DNA of 5,500 nt from Actinomycetota bacterium. Lineage in GTDB: Bacteria; Actinomycetota; Acidimicrobiia; IMCC26256; BP-133. Each line of letters opens with the position of its first letter. The stretch's first letter is position 1. The position numbers were made by a program, and so were the translations under genes. Location of the stretch: positions 1 through 5,500 of the forward strand of contig JAUZEX010000278.1 of the NCBI GenBank assembly GCA_030838815.1. Reading direction: 5' to 3'. Shown in pieces: positions 4,730 to 5,500 of this stretch. The notes below the pieces were generated by a model, which saw only the letters and a program-made list of their open reading frames with translations, was not told the origin of the DNA and searched no databases.

Positions 4730-5500
4730 GTGATCTTCAAGGATCTGCTGTGGGACGAGACCGACGACGGGATCGTCACCGTCACGTTCAACCGGCCTGA
4801 CGACCTGAACCCGATCTCGCTGGACGGGCTGCGCGAGATCAATGCCGCCATCGACGAGGTGCGGCAGAACGACCGCTACCGGGTGCTGATCTTCACCGGC
4901 GCCGGCCGGGCGTTCTCCGCCGGCGCCGACGTGAAGAAGTTCGCCGAGGGCGCCCTGCGAGAGGAAGACGAGCTGCCGCTCTTCTTCCGGATCAGCAAAG
5001 GTACCGATCCGGTGGCCAACATCGAGGGGTTGCTCAAGCCGGTGATCGCCGCCATCAACGGGGTGGCCGTCGGCGAGGGTCTGGAGATGGCCCTGGCTTC
5101 CGACTTCCGCATCGCCTCGGAGAAGGCGAAGCTCGGTTTCCCCGAGGCGAAGATCGGGCTGATCCCGGCCAGCGGCGGCTGTTCGCGGATCGTGAAGCAG
5201 CTCGGGATCATGCGGGCCAAGGAACTCTATCTCGGCGGCGACATCATGACCGCCGAGGAGGCGCACGCCCTCGGATTGGTGACCAGGGTCGTGCCCCACG
5301 ACCGGCTGATGGACGAGGCGATGGCGCTGGCCCGGCGCCTGGCGGCCAAGGCGCCGCTCGCGCTTGCGGCCTGCAAAGCGGTACTCAACGCCTGCGTCGA
5401 CACCGATGTGGCCTCGGGTCACGTCCTCGAGCTGATGGCCCAGACGGTGCTGGTCAACACCAGGGACCACCTCGAGGGAATCCAGGCCTTTGTCCAGAAG
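4730..5500 (+). CDS. Enoyl-CoA hydratase/isomerase (crotonase) family protein, 3' end cut by the window edge
   Basis: The frame runs from GTG 4730 to the last base without a stop, giving 257 residues of a family usually 255-270 long, so nearly all is present. Crotonases hydrate enoyl-CoA or isomerise/cleave acyl-CoA using an oxyanion hole that holds the thioester. Visible motifs are TFNRP (about 19-23), FSAGADVKKF (62-71, first oxyanion-hole segment), INGVAVGEGLEMALASDFRIAS (about 108-129), and GFPEAKIGLIPASGG (about 136-150). Glu119 and Glu139 stand 20 residues apart and align with the two catalytic glutamates of rat mitochondrial hydratase (144 and 164), so true hydratase activity is plausible. 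The usual GGG loop reads G115-E116-G117, placing Glu at the position of the oxyanion-hole glycine. It lies 13 nt after the preceding stop, probably in the same operon. Confidence 0.93.
   Translation, partial: MIFKDLLWDETDDGIVTVTFNRPDDLNPISLDGLREINAAIDEVRQNDRYRVLIFTGAGRAFSAGADVKKFAEGALREEDELPLFFRISKGTDPVANIEGLLKPVIAAINGVAVGEGLEMALASDFRIASEKAKLGFPEAKIGLIPASGGCSRIVKQLGIMRAKELYLGGDIMTAEEAHALGLVTRVVPHDRLMDEAMALARRLAAKAPLALAACKAVLNACVDTDVASGHVLELMAQTVLVNTRDHLEGIQAFVQK

Noticed and set aside
4271..5470. Open frame of 399 codons on the - strand across the truncated LLM and crotonase genes
   Set aside because: Its translation becomes Arg/Pro/Ala-rich low complexity and contains no recognisable domain. 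The + strand crotonase motifs with both catalytic glutamates explain the region.

Overview
The window is very GC-rich, starts several genes on GTG, and packs its genes tightly on the + strand. This suggests a high-GC actinobacterium; no signature fixes the genus, so this is an inference from composition and gene style. All seven coding regions read left to right. The first is cut by the left edge and the last by the right edge.

Layout: (1) positions 1-515 hold the C-terminal part of a thiolase, followed closely or overlapped by a small eight-cysteine ferredoxin (about 521-745). (2) Positions 746-835 are the only real intergenic gap. It contains a conspicuously AT-richer patch with a plausible promoter, an imperfect 20-bp palindrome over its -10 element, and a strong ribosome binding site. 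(3) From 836 onward lies a compact, probably single transcription unit: a full-length LuxA-like flavin-dependent monooxygenase (836-1918), a phytoene-desaturase-like FAD oxidoreductase (1915-3234), a shorter luciferase-like oxidoreductase (3239-4150), a 191-residue truncated luciferase-like protein without the catalytic histidines (4141-4716), and an enoyl-CoA hydratase/isomerase-family protein (4730 to the right edge). Junctions are overlaps of 4 and 10 nt or gaps of 4 and 13 nt, which points to co-transcription and partly coupled translation.

How they may work together (inference): thiolase and crotonase are beta-oxidation-type acyl-CoA enzymes. The luciferase-fold enzymes and the FAD desaturase-like enzyme perform oxygenation or desaturation/saturation chemistry on hydrophobic substrates. 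The ferredoxin could supply electrons. Together they look like a catabolic (less likely biosynthetic) locus for a lipid, terpenoid, steroid or other alicyclic compound handled as a CoA thioester. The substrate cannot be read from the sequence. The most unusual element is the set of three luciferase-fold genes of decreasing length (360, 303 and 191 residues), two of them overlapping, with the smallest lacking the active-site motif.

No RNA genes, CRISPR arrays, insertion sequences or clear intrinsic terminators were seen.
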